64,000 nucleotides of DNA from JADJLQ01 sp044227925 (GTDB lineage Bacteria > Bacteroidota > Bacteroidia > Chitinophagales > Saprospiraceae). The DNA lies in the NCBI GenBank assembly GCA_044227925.1, contig JBGAVW010000006.1, forward strand, positions 62,001 to 126,000. The letters run 5' to 3'. The notes beneath the pieces were generated by a model, which worked only from the letters and a program-made list of their open reading frames with translations, was not told the DNA's origin and made no database searches. Position numbers and translations under genes: made by a program. The number at the start of each line of letters is the position of its first letter. Within the stretch, counting starts at the first letter, position 1. Below are positions 17,567 through 26,111 of the stretch, piece by piece.

Positions 17567-17638
17567 ATTGATAGTAATAATTTGTGATACAATATACAAA
17601 TTATCTAAAACAATAGTTTTACTATCAATATTAATAGT
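17565..17638. promoter_or_regulatory. Dyad-rich divergent operator candidate (TetR site)
   Basis: Three overlapping dyads lie between the TerC and TetR genes. A perfect 13-base inverted repeat has arms ATATTGATAGTAA (17565-17577) and TTACTATCAATAT (17619-17631). An inner 8-base repeat has arms TAATTTGT (17578-17585) and ACAAATTA (17596-17603). An 18-base near-palindrome ACTATCAATATTAATAGT (17621-17638) matches 8 of 9 pairs. The left arm touches the terC start codon, and the right part lies immediately upstream of the tetR promoter. This fits autorepression plus operon repression by the adjacent TetR protein; the link is inferred. Confidence 0.6.
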
Positions 17639-17647
17639 ATGTTAAAA

Positions 17648-17677
17648 TTGACATGATATGCTTACTTATTATTTTTG
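17648..17677 (+). promoter_or_regulatory. Bacteroidota promoter of the TetR gene (TTG, 19 bases, TAttTTTG)
   Basis: TTG at 17648-17650 and TAttTTTG at 17670-17677 are separated by 19 bases, the usual spacing. The predicted transcription start near 17684 lies downstream of the ATG at 17653, so that ATG cannot be the start for this transcript. The promoter begins about 10 bases after the operator dyads. Confidence 0.6.
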
Positions 17678-17691
17678 GTAATTACTTTTAT

Positions 17692-18375
17692 GTGGTGAAT
17701 TACAGTCTGCATTTTAAGCTAAATGATAAAATATTTCTAAAGGATCCTCAGACCTCAGATCTGGGCCGTCAGGTAGTATCTCATGCAATAGATCTAATCC
17801 ACGATATTGGTTTTGAATCCTTTACGTTTAAAAAACTAGCCCAGCAGATCGAAACCACAGAAGCAAGTGTATACCGTTATTTTGAAAACAAGCATCGTTT
17901 GCTTCTCTATATCATTAATTTATATTGGTCCTACCTAGAATACCTCGTCACCTTTCAAATACCTGCAGAGAGCAGCACAGCCAAGTTAAAAGCTATTATA
18001 CGGCTCTTGACTCACGAATTGCCAGACCTATCCAGTGATATCAATTTAAATAAAAAAGCATTACACGAAATTGTAGTCTCTGAAAGCAGTAAAACATATT
18101 TAGTAAAGGAGATAAATGAAATAAATAAAGAGAAAGTATTTCAGCCCTACAAAGACCTCTGCAAGCTCATTGCTGCTGTAATTAAAGAAATTAGCCCCGA
18201 ATATGCTTTTCCTCACTCTCTGGCCAGTACCATATTGGAAACGGCCCATGCTCAGGAATATTTTATATATCATTTACCAGGCTTAACCGATTTTGGTCAG
18301 AATCAAAACAAAGATTACACAGAAAAATTTTTACTGGATCTGGTGTCGAAAACATTGGATATTGAATTTATCTAA
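17692..18375 (+). CDS. TetR/AcrR-family transcriptional regulator
   Basis: DNA-binding repressor with an N-terminal helix-turn-helix (FTFKKLAQQIETTEASVYRYFENK, given here as FTFKKLA, TEASVYRYF and FENK) and a helical C-terminal ligand domain without a recognised pocket motif. Start GTG 17692 (or 17695) gives about 227 residues and begins just before the helix alignment with the family. The ATG at 17653 would add a hydrophobic stretch and lies within the promoter. It is divergent from the TerC/ABC/HlyD/TolC operon with palindromes between them, so it probably represses both directions. The inducer is unknown. Confidence 0.85.
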   Translation: MVNYSLHFKLNDKIFLKDPQTSDLGRQVVSHAIDLIHDIGFESFTFKKLAQQIETTEASVYRYFENKHRLLLYIINLYWSYLEYLVTFQIPAESSTAKLKAIIRLLTHELPDLSSDINLNKKALHEIVVSESSKTYLVKEINEINKEKVFQPYKDLCKLIAAVIKEISPEYAFPHSLASTILETAHAQEYFIYHLPGLTDFGQNQNKDYTEKFLLDLVSKTLDIEFI

Positions 18376-18457
18376 GTAACATTACATTAATAAAAAGCCC
18401 GGTGTTTAAATCCATACAGGCTTATAAAGAGCGTACACTAAAATAGTCTTTAATAAA

Positions 18458-19237
18458 ATGAATAGTCTGATATTATATTTGTTTTATATTTCTTCATTTT
18501 CATTCCCCTGTAAATCTCAATTTCACGATTCTACTAATTCTGTGGTATTCTCTCATAATGATTATGCGCAAATCAGTCCATTCACAAATGCTTACCATAA
18601 TAGAGTAGGCTATATCGAAGCAGATATTTATTTGCGCAACGATAGCTTATTTATTGCACATGAGCCAGATGAAATAGATCCTGTTAGGACCTTGCAAAAC
18701 AGCTACCTTGATTCGTTGTCAGCAAAAATAAAATTTAATGGAGGTACGGTTTATCCTGAGCCCTCTAAATCGTTGGTATTAATGATTGATCTAAAAACCA
18801 ATGGAGAGCTAACCATTCCTGTTTTAGTTCAGGCCCTGATTTCATACCCTAACCTCATTGCAAGCAGAAATAATTTAAAAATAGTGTTGAGTGGAAGTAT
18901 GCCTTTGCCTTCTATATGGGATACTTATCCGGACTACATTTGGTTTGATGGCAGGCCTACTGTTGAGTACGATACTAATGCTTTAAAGAGGATTGCATTG
19001 GTGAGTACAAATTTTAAAAATTACAGCAATTGGGATGGTTCGGATTCTATCCCTATCCATGAAGATGAAAGGATTTTGGCTTTGATAGATCGTGTGCACA
19101 CTATCAAAAAACCACTGCGATTTTGGGCAACTCCCGATACTGAAAATACATGGGCCTATTTACGTAAGCGAAAAGTGGATATTATAGGCACGGACAAAGT
19201 CAGTAAACTGTGTGCTTGGTTAGCTTTAACCAAGTGA
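18458..19237 (+). CDS. PLC/GDPD-like phosphodiesterase family protein, exported
   Basis: A 259-residue protein with a Sec signal peptide (about 1-22) and the core of the PLC-like phosphodiesterase superfamily. FSHNDY (near 32-37) supplies the first histidine, and YIEADIYLRNDSLFIAHEP carries the Glu/Asp/His cluster typical of GDPD TIM barrels. Similar Bacteroidota proteins are labelled phosphatidylinositol phospholipase C or glycerophosphodiesterase-like (AIM6-type). Likely periplasmic phosphodiester hydrolysis; the substrate is unproven. It follows tetR by 82 bases but has its own spacing, so may not be part of that locus. Confidence 0.75.
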   Translation: MNSLILYLFYISSFSFPCKSQFHDSTNSVVFSHNDYAQISPFTNAYHNRVGYIEADIYLRNDSLFIAHEPDEIDPVRTLQNSYLDSLSAKIKFNGGTVYPEPSKSLVLMIDLKTNGELTIPVLVQALISYPNLIASRNNLKIVLSGSMPLPSIWDTYPDYIWFDGRPTVEYDTNALKRIALVSTNFKNYSNWDGSDSIPIHEDERILALIDRVHTIKKPLRFWATPDTENTWAYLRKRKVDIIGTDKVSKLCAWLALTK

Positions 19238-19263
19238 ACTTTCAACTGAGCTTATAGTCATCA

Positions 19264-19869
19264 TTACTTCCAATTTTTGATTTTCAATTTTGTAAAAAAT
19301 AGTTCCTCCTCTATTTCCCTCACCTCACCGGGCTGCAGATTATCCAATGAGAGGTCTTCTATACTTAGCCTGATCAGTCTTTTGCACTTATGCCTGACCG
19401 CTTTAGTCATTTTTCGTACCTGATGAAATTTTCCTTCCGTGATCGTAATTGTCAACCAGGTGACCGGTTCATATGCATTCTGATTTGTAGCAAATGGATA
19501 AAGTGATACTGGGTTGATTATTTTTTCAACTTTACATTCCGATGTTGCATATTCAATCCCGCCTTTAATCTCAATAGTGACCCCTTTGCGTATTTTTTCC
19601 ACTGTTTCATCGGTTACGGAATGACTTACCTGCACCAGGTATGTCCTTTCATGAGGTATTGGACCCTGGAACAAGAGTTTGGTTACTTTTTTATTTGTAG
19701 TGAGCAGGAGTAATCCTTCAGAATCTTTGTCTAATCTGCCTATGGCGTGCGTGCCTTCGGGAAATGCATATTTCAGATCACCGAGTAAGCGTACAGCATG
19801 ACTGCTTGTGAACTGAGAAACCATATCGTATGGTTTGTTGATTATGAAATACCGGTGCTGCGATGCCAT
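19264..19869 (-). CDS. rRNA pseudouridine synthase, RsuA/RluE type
   Basis: Isomerises a specific uridine in rRNA. The 201 residues contain the catalytic motif GRLDKDSEGLLLLT (Asp near 46), the opening INKPYDMVSQF, and the C-terminal FHQVRKMTKAVRHKCKRLIR block. No S4 domain is present, and the size is that of RluE (23S rRNA, U2457 in E. coli) rather than RsuA. The exact target is inferred from length only. It is a single gene convergent with the phosphodiesterase gene, with 26 bases between. Confidence 0.88.
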   Translation of the reverse strand: MASQHRYFIINKPYDMVSQFTSSHAVRLLGDLKYAFPEGTHAIGRLDKDSEGLLLLTTNKKVTKLLFQGPIPHERTYLVQVSHSVTDETVEKIRKGVTIEIKGGIEYATSECKVEKIINPVSLYPFATNQNAYEPVTWLTITITEGKFHQVRKMTKAVRHKCKRLIRLSIEDLSLDNLQPGEVREIEEELFFTKLKIKNWK

Positions 19870-19957
19870 AAAATGCTAAAGTAGTAATTAATTGTTTTTA
19901 GTGGTGCATATAGGGTTACTTAACCAAACCAGTAAATGGAAATAAGTAAATAAAAAT

Positions 19958-22315
19958 TTATTTGCTTAAGACTTTAAATTGGAGTTTAATTTCATTTGCA
20001 AAACTATCTACTATAGTCATAGTATGATCACCCGGAGAAGTATTAAAAGAGACCTCGTGAAATGTACGTGTAGTGGTGTAGTAATTATCATCCAGATGCC
20101 AATGTACAGGAGTTTCCGGTCTTCTGTGTGCCAGCCGGAATACAACTTTACCAGGTAATCCATTTATATCTTTCGGGATATATATTGCACTATTATTTTC
20201 GGGTGAGATCATATTCATCATGGATTGATTTGATGTACCTATACAGGAGGGATCCGGTAAAGGCATTTTTTCATATTCAGCATGCATCGGTGAATAATAG
20301 AATTCTGCCAAAGGAGGTAAAGTGAAAATATTTTTTTTAGATGTGCCGGTGGATACACAGGATTGATTTACTAAATTTCCTTTAGAATTAATCAAAATTT
20401 GTCTATGAAAATTACAGGGCATGCTGATGTTTTGATGTCTGCAGACTGTCACCGTATCTATGGATTCACAATAATCTGATGGTTTCATACCACTTTTACT
20501 GCAAACGGGGATTTCAATTAATTCATCCAGAGGGGGGGCAAATACCGTATTCGATTTATCACTCAGTTTGGAGGCAATATCAAATAAAATCGGTGCAGCT
20601 GCTTTTATGCCTAAGAGCCCTGGTCGACCTTCGCCGGATGAATTACCAACCCAGACCCCGATAGTGTATTTGGCATTTACACCAATAGCCCAGGCATCTC
20701 TGAAACCAAAGCTGGTCCCGGTCTTCCATGCCAAAGGCATTTGTGATGCAAATGAATCCCAATTACCCAGCTCATCGGGTCGCCGAACATCCTGCATTAC
20801 CCGAAATGCATTATATATAGAGGCATTGCTGAATACGACGGGTACATTACTAATTTGAGCCTTGCCAGCATATTTCGCTTTAATTAAATTAAAAGGTCTG
20901 ATATCAGAATTAACATAGCTGTGATCATTCGAGTTAAAGTGAAGGAGGCTACGCCCCAAGGATGCATATGCTCCTGTAATATCCCAGAGCGAAGCTTCAG
21001 CACCTCCTAAGATTAGCGATAAGCCATAGTGACTTGCTGGTTTTGAAATCCCACGGATACCCAATTTTCTCAAATCAAAATGAAATTGTTCCAATCCATA
21101 TTCTTTTAATAGTAATACAAATGGAATATTCAGGGATTGAATCAGGGCATCATCAGCTTGTACAGCACCCTGGTGTTGGAGGCTAAAGTTTTTTGGTTGG
21201 TAGCCATCGATTACCGATGGTATATCAAATAACAATGTGCCAGGTAAGATGGTCCCTCTGTATTGAGCACCCATATATAAAAAGGGTTTTAAGATGCTGC
21301 CTGTACTTCGCTGAGCCTGAATATGATCTACATCTTTACTTTCAATGGTATTGGGTGCATTGCCGATGTAAGCCAACACATTGCCTGATTCCGTTTCGGC
21401 TACAACGATTCCTATATTATGTATTCTGTTGTTTGCTAACGCAGTATAGTACCAGGATGCTAATTCGTTTAATTGGTGTTGAAGTGAATATTGTATCGTA
21501 GAAAAGAAATCAGATTGCTGCGGATGAGCCTGAATCAAATGATTTAATGCATGAGGTGCTGTACTCGGCAGAGTTTTAGGAGCTGAAGGTATTTCTTCCA
21601 AAAGGGAAAGGTGATACGTAGCAGAATCTATTATATTTTTTGAGAGCAATTTTTTTAATAAAGCATTTCTTTTGATTTCAAGTTGGCCTCTGTTTTTACC
21701 AGGATGCATTAGTGAAGGGCTATTTGGTAATACCGCCAATAAACTGGCTTCAGCCCAGGTTACTAATTCTGAGGGTTTTTCAAAATAACGCCAACAAGCT
21801 GATTCAAACCCAATCACATTAGCGCCAAATGGTGCTCTGCTGGCATAGTCGGTAAGAATCCGATCTTTTGAATATTTTAATTCCAATATTAATGCCCAGT
21901 AAATCTCTATAAGCTTGTTCGAAATATTTCTTTTCTTATCAAAACCTCTCCTTAACCTGATGTTCTGCATACTGATGGTACTTCCCCCGGTTTTTATACT
22001 TCCGGACTTCAAATTGATCAGTAATGCCTTACAGATGCTGACAGGATTGACTCCAAAATGAAAATAAAAGTAATTGTCCTCAAATGTTACTAATGCTTTT
22101 TTATATTTAAACGGGAGGGTATCCAATGGTTTAAATCTCCATTGTTGGTCGTTTGCTACTCTGGCACCCAATAATTGCCCATCACTTGAAAATAGTATTT
22201 TAGCATATTCTGATTGAGGGTCTGGCAAGGTAACCAGACCTATTCCAACAAATATTGAGCTAAATAAAACTAGATAGACTACTTTTTTTTTCAAGATACC
22301 ATCTGTGAAATTCAA
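19958..22315 (-). CDS. pbpC: Penicillin-binding protein 1C (transglycosylase/transpeptidase)
   Basis: Bifunctional peptidoglycan synthase anchored by an N-terminal transmembrane helix (about 10-30). The GT51 domain has catalytic TFEDNYFYFHFG (Glu79) and GGSTISMQ (110-117). The transpeptidase domain has S340-x-x-K343 (GSILKP), S394-L-N396 and KTGT (531-534). The last 100 residues form the BiPBP_C domain typical of PBP1C. All catalytic residues are present in 785 residues. The start TTG 22315 overlaps the stop of the RidA-like gene (TTGA), so translation is coupled. The usual alpha-2-macroglobulin neighbour is not seen here. Confidence 0.95.
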   Translation of the reverse strand: MNFTDGILKKKVVYLVLFSSIFVGIGLVTLPDPQSEYAKILFSSDGQLLGARVANDQQWRFKPLDTLPFKYKKALVTFEDNYFYFHFGVNPVSICKALLINLKSGSIKTGGSTISMQNIRLRRGFDKKRNISNKLIEIYWALILELKYSKDRILTDYASRAPFGANVIGFESACWRYFEKPSELVTWAEASLLAVLPNSPSLMHPGKNRGQLEIKRNALLKKLLSKNIIDSATYHLSLLEEIPSAPKTLPSTAPHALNHLIQAHPQQSDFFSTIQYSLQHQLNELASWYYTALANNRIHNIGIVVAETESGNVLAYIGNAPNTIESKDVDHIQAQRSTGSILKPFLYMGAQYRGTILPGTLLFDIPSVIDGYQPKNFSLQHQGAVQADDALIQSLNIPFVLLLKEYGLEQFHFDLRKLGIRGISKPASHYGLSLILGGAEASLWDITGAYASLGRSLLHFNSNDHSYVNSDIRPFNLIKAKYAGKAQISNVPVVFSNASIYNAFRVMQDVRRPDELGNWDSFASQMPLAWKTGTSFGFRDAWAIGVNAKYTIGVWVGNSSGEGRPGLLGIKAAAPILFDIASKLSDKSNTVFAPPLDELIEIPVCSKSGMKPSDYCESIDTVTVCRHQNISMPCNFHRQILINSKGNLVNQSCVSTGTSKKNIFTLPPLAEFYYSPMHAEYEKMPLPDPSCIGTSNQSMMNMISPENNSAIYIPKDINGLPGKVVFRLAHRRPETPVHWHLDDNYYTTTRTFHEVSFNTSPGDHTMTIVDSFANEIKLQFKVLSK

Positions 22316-22869
22316 TCCTGAACTTCTACTATTATTTCTATTTCTACAGCAATATTACTTGGTAAAGAGCCCATACCCACTGCGCTTCGGGCATGCTTCC
22401 CTCTATCACCAAAAACCTTGACTAAAAAATCAGAACAGCCATTAATCACAGCGGGTTGATTTTTAAAATCGGCAGGACAATTTACCATTCCAAGCACTTT
22501 TACTATTCGCTTTACTTTGGAAAGGTCCCCAATTTCATCCTTTAATGCTGCCAGGCATTGGATGGCTGCAAGCTTAGCAGCTTCATATCCCTCTTCGACG
22601 GTGAGATCCTGGCCTACTTTGCCGGTTACTAATGATCCATCAGGTCTGTTAGGTCCCTTGCCGGCAGTATATACCAGGTTTCCGGTACGTACGGCATTTA
22701 CGTAATTGGCCACAGGAGCACCTGCTTTGGGTATTACTACACCAAGTTCTTTTAATTTTTCATCTGGAGTGACAGTATATAACATTGTTGAAGTTTTGTT
22801 TATAGACGATGTTTTGGGTGAGCAAGAGATAATTATAATTGAAATGAATAAGAGAATGATATTTTTCAT
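22312..22869 (-). CDS. RidA/YjgF-family protein carrying a lipoprotein signal
   Basis: RidA proteins are normally cytoplasmic enamine/imine deaminases of about 130 residues. This 185-residue form has an N-terminal lipoprotein signal ending in IIISC (Cys16) and a linker, followed by the full fold with ARSAVGMGSLPSNIAVEIE near the C-terminus; the Arg there is the expected substrate-binding residue. Homologues resemble the TTD/RidA-like group with VPKAGAPVANYVNAVRTGN. It is probably anchored in the inner or outer membrane facing the periplasm. Its stop overlaps the start of PBP1C, tying it to cell-wall synthesis by operon position. Confidence 0.85.
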   Translation of the reverse strand: MKNIILLFISIIIISCSPKTSSINKTSTMLYTVTPDEKLKELGVVIPKAGAPVANYVNAVRTGNLVYTAGKGPNRPDGSLVTGKVGQDLTVEEGYEAAKLAAIQCLAALKDEIGDLSKVKRIVKVLGMVNCPADFKNQPAVINGCSDFLVKVFGDRGKHARSAVGMGSLPSNIAVEIEIIVEVQD

Positions 22870-22878
22870 AAGTTAAAT

Positions 22879-23120
22879 TTAAGCTTTTAATAGAGTTTTG
22901 ATGTCAATTTTTTTAGTTTTTAAAAAAGCCTTCATCACCCTGTCCCTGTATCCGGACCGAAGAGTAAACTGCCCGGCATTGATGGTACCACCTGTCAGGA
23001 AAATCCGTATTTATCTTTCAACCAATCACACCTGTCCCCCTCTTCACCTTGAGCAAGATTAATCCAATAAGAGTCAATTTCATCTTGCCCTTTAGAGCCA
23101 TCGTGGCCCTGGGTGTATGC
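22879..23120 (-). pseudogene. Decayed VOC/PhnB-like gene (3-demethylubiquinone methyltransferase-type domain)
   Basis: Translation of the minus strand gives fragments that line up with the end of a PhnB-like VOC protein. GQDEIDSYWINL and CDWLKDKYGFS are followed by an in-frame TGA (22997-22995) exactly where the family has Trp of SWQVVP. QVVPSMPGSLL continues after the stop. A frameshift then leads to VMKAFLKTKKIDI, which ends at TAA (22881-22879). A further frame change lies upstream of about 23120, and the N-terminal part is not recognisable. There is at least one nonsense change and one or two frameshifts, so it is non-functional. Confidence 0.7.
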
Positions 23121-23283
23121 CAATTTGAGTATGCAAAATTGCATTGAAGTTTAGGACAGGAGGTCGTCCATAAGTGCCATTTTCATAATATCGACGACCT
23201 AATGGTAAAGATACTTTAATGACTGGTTTGGAACTTCAGTTATTGACAACAATATATACATTACTGCAACCGCAATGGCCAAA

Positions 23284-23312
23284 TAAAAAAGGCCGACTAT
23301 AGAGCCGGCCTT
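23284..23312 (-). terminator. Intrinsic terminator after the DegP/DegQ gene
   Basis: Read on the minus strand, AAGGCCG pairs with CGGCCTT (arms 23289-23295 and 23306-23312) and is followed by TTTTTATTT. It lies 31 bases beyond the protease stop codon. Confidence 0.8.
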
Positions 23313-23342
23313 ACACAATCAATCAAAAAAATTATCAATATT

Positions 23343-24803
23343 TTATCTGGGTCCAATGCCATAGAATATTCGTTGGTCGGATCCAGGATAAACTCCGGTA
23401 ATTAATGACCCATCAATATTTTTTCGAAGTATTTCAATTACTTCCGATGGTTTGGTCACTTGCTTTTTATCTATATGAGTGATAATAAATCCTTCTTCCA
23501 TGTCATGGTCTGCCAGTAAGCCTGGTCTGAGATTATCTACAACCACTCCGCCTTTTAATCCCAATTCAGCGGCTTCCTCTCTTCCGAGTTCTTTTAGATC
23601 AGCACCGAGTGAAAGGGCAAACTCATCCCGGGATTCTGGTGCACGAAGTGATGCTACCGTTCCTTCCAGATTTTGTAATTTGACTTTAAATTCTTTTTCC
23701 GTACCACTTCTGTTAATCTTTACTTTAATTTCATCTCCTATTCTATGACTTCCAACTATTTCTAATAAATCTGCACTGGAAGCTACTTTACGATCATTTA
23801 TCGCAATCACGACATCATTGGGTTTGATACCGGCTTTTTCAGCAGCACTATTTGTGGTCACATTGGATATCAGAGCCCCTTCTGTAAGTTTTATACCTTG
23901 CTTTTTAGCATCCGGACTCTCAAGGCTGGCCACACTAACACCCAGGTAGCCTCGCTGCGTACTTCCATATTGTATCAGGTCCGATACGACCCGGCTTGCA
24001 ATATTCGCCGGTACAGCAAAACCATATCCGGCATAACTACCTGTTTTGCTGGCAATGGCTGTGTTGATACCCACCAGATTTCCATTGAGGTCGACCAATG
24101 CACCACCACTATTGCCTGGATTGATAGCTGCATCCGTTTGTATAAAAGATTCTATTCCTCCCTGAGAGCGATCCATTAATGCTATGTCTCTGCCTTTCGC
24201 ACTGACAATACCAGCTGTCACTGTAGAAGTAAGATTAAAAGGATTTCCGACTGCAAGTACCCACTGACCAACTTTCACCAAATCACTATTCGTAAATTTT
24301 AAAGTAGACAGGTCATTTCCATCAATTTTAATTACGGCTATATCTGTTTGAGGATCAGAGCCTATTAATTTAGCTTTAAACTTCCTTTTGTCATTTAATG
24401 TCACCTCGAGATCTTCTGCTCCATTAATCACGTGGTTATTGGTCACAATAAAGCCTTCTGCATTTATAATCACTCCACTACCGGAACCCACGCTTGGATT
24501 ATTAGGTACTCGGAATCTTCTGCCAAAGGGATCCTCATAGATTTCAGCTTTTTGACCGGAAATACCGGAAGTAGATACTATGTGCACTACGGCACTGACT
24601 GATTTTTCAGCAATCCCGGTAAAGTCAAGCGGAACCGGGTTGCCCTGATCATCGAGGGTAAATAAAGCTTTTTGTACAGGTGAGCTATCCACATGTTCTA
24701 TTACTATATTTTTTCGGGAACCATTCCATAAAGAATACCCTCCCAGGACAAGCAGGCTCACTAAGAGAGCTAAGGCAAATTGACTGAATATTGTAGGTTT
24801 CAT
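23343..24803 (-). CDS. Do-family periplasmic serine protease/chaperone (DegP/DegQ, HtrA)
   Basis: Envelope protein quality control. A signal anchor (about 5-25) precedes a trypsin-like domain with catalytic His124 (TNNHVI), Asp154 (TDIAVIKI) and Ser232 (GNSGGAL). Two PDZ domains follow (about 285-375 and 395-480). The 486 residues and two PDZ domains fit DegP/DegQ rather than DegS. All three catalytic residues are present. A single-gene unit with its own terminator, and a TAnnTTTG element lies 25 bases upstream of ATG 24803. No sigma-E-type site can be assigned. Confidence 0.95.
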   Translation of the reverse strand: MKPTIFSQFALALLVSLLVLGGYSLWNGSRKNIVIEHVDSSPVQKALFTLDDQGNPVPLDFTGIAEKSVSAVVHIVSTSGISGQKAEIYEDPFGRRFRVPNNPSVGSGSGVIINAEGFIVTNNHVINGAEDLEVTLNDKRKFKAKLIGSDPQTDIAVIKIDGNDLSTLKFTNSDLVKVGQWVLAVGNPFNLTSTVTAGIVSAKGRDIALMDRSQGGIESFIQTDAAINPGNSGGALVDLNGNLVGINTAIASKTGSYAGYGFAVPANIASRVVSDLIQYGSTQRGYLGVSVASLESPDAKKQGIKLTEGALISNVTTNSAAEKAGIKPNDVVIAINDRKVASSADLLEIVGSHRIGDEIKVKINRSGTEKEFKVKLQNLEGTVASLRAPESRDEFALSLGADLKELGREEAAELGLKGGVVVDNLRPGLLADHDMEEGFIITHIDKKQVTKPSEVIEILRKNIDGSLITGVYPGSDQRIFYGIGPR

Positions 24804-24827
24804 AAATTTAATTGTTGTGATTAGTTA

Positions 24828-24835
24828 CAAATCTA
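24828..24835 (-). promoter_or_regulatory. -7 element (TAgaTTTG) upstream of the DegP/DegQ gene
   Basis: Exact TAnnTTTG match on the minus strand, 25 bases upstream of the ATG. No good -33 TTG is seen at the usual distance. Confidence 0.4.
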
Positions 24836-25020
24836 ACTTCATAATGCGTAACATGTTTGATCCGGGTCTGACTTTAAAAGGAGATTAACTTGTATTAAAT
24901 TTTTTTAACAGAAACCCAGTATAACTCAAAGGTTTGCTTAAAATTTTATCTGGTCTATACCGTTTTTAATTTCGTCGGCTAAATAGTATATAGCTAACGG
25001 ATATTTTCTTATCATTGCCT

Positions 25021-26067
25021 ATGCCTCGTAAAAAACGAAAAGTAGGAGTGCCTCCCGGTACCCCTGTTTATACCGGAGAGAAAATTAATTTTTCGACTGA
25101 GTGGACATGCTATGTATACAATGATGACCAAATTGAAGAAATAAAGGACTATCAGTCTGTTAATTCTGAGACGCTAAACAATAAAGTACTTTGGCTGGAT
25201 GTACGGGGTGTACATGAACCATCGTTGATCGAACAGATAGCATTAAAATTTAATATTCATCCCCTTGCACTGGAAGATATACTGGATGTAGACCAAAGAC
25301 CAAAGTTGGACGAATATGACGATAATATTTTTATTACTTTGCTGGCTTTGAAACTCGATAAGGAAACGGGATTGCTTATCAAAGAACAGGTGACCCTCTA
25401 TTTTGGCCCTAATTTCCTGATATCCTTTCAGGAAGATGCTGATGATTTTTTAGCTGCTATCAGGGAGAGGTTACTGAATAAAAGAGGCAGGGTGAGGCAA
25501 CGTGGATCGGATTACCTGGCATACAGCATTATAGACTTTGTGGTAGATTATTATTACGATGCGTTGGACTATATTGAAAAAAAGCTATCTGAGATAGATG
25601 AAAAATTGCACTTGAAAGAAAGTATAATTTCAAAAGAAGAATTACACGATCTAAAAATTCAGATTATCAGAATTCGAAAATCCATTTACCCCATGCGGGA
25701 AGTAATCAACAGATTTATCCGTACGGAAAACCAGATTATTAATAAATCTACCGATGTTTATTTGAGGGATCTGGCAGACCACAGTATCCAGATAGCTGAT
25801 ATGTCCGAAACCTATCAGGATATGCTGAATTCATTACATGACCTGTATCAGACTGAAATCAGTAATCGTATGAACAATGTAATGAAAATATTGACCATCA
25901 TATCCACAATATTCATTCCTCTCACCTTTATTGTTGGCATTTATGGAATGAATTTTAAGCATATGCCTGAACTGGAAACGAAGAATGGGTATTATATGGT
26001 ATTATTAGCTATGTTCATGATAGCCATTGGTTTTTTGATTTATTTTAAAAGGAAAAAATGGATATGA
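25021..26067 (+). CDS. corA: CorA-family magnesium/cobalt transporter
   Basis: Pentameric divalent-cation channel. ATG 25021 gives 348 residues: a cytoplasmic alpha/beta funnel (about 1-250), long stalk helix, and two C-terminal transmembrane helices with the selectivity motif GMN at 309-311 (GIYGMNFKHMPE). The short basic tail KRKKW ends the protein. The N-terminus is unusually basic (MPRKKRK). The trehalose synthase gene follows after 44 bases in the same direction, so the two may be co-expressed in osmotic or ionic response; that is inference from position. Confidence 0.92.
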   Translation: MPRKKRKVGVPPGTPVYTGEKINFSTEWTCYVYNDDQIEEIKDYQSVNSETLNNKVLWLDVRGVHEPSLIEQIALKFNIHPLALEDILDVDQRPKLDEYDDNIFITLLALKLDKETGLLIKEQVTLYFGPNFLISFQEDADDFLAAIRERLLNKRGRVRQRGSDYLAYSIIDFVVDYYYDALDYIEKKLSEIDEKLHLKESIISKEELHDLKIQIIRIRKSIYPMREVINRFIRTENQIINKSTDVYLRDLADHSIQIADMSETYQDMLNSLHDLYQTEISNRMNNVMKILTIISTIFIPLTFIVGIYGMNFKHMPELETKNGYYMVLLAMFMIAIGFLIYFKRKKWI

Positions 26068-26111
26068 AAATTTTTGATTTTTTTTATTCATTTAACGCTC
26101 TATAAGTAAAA

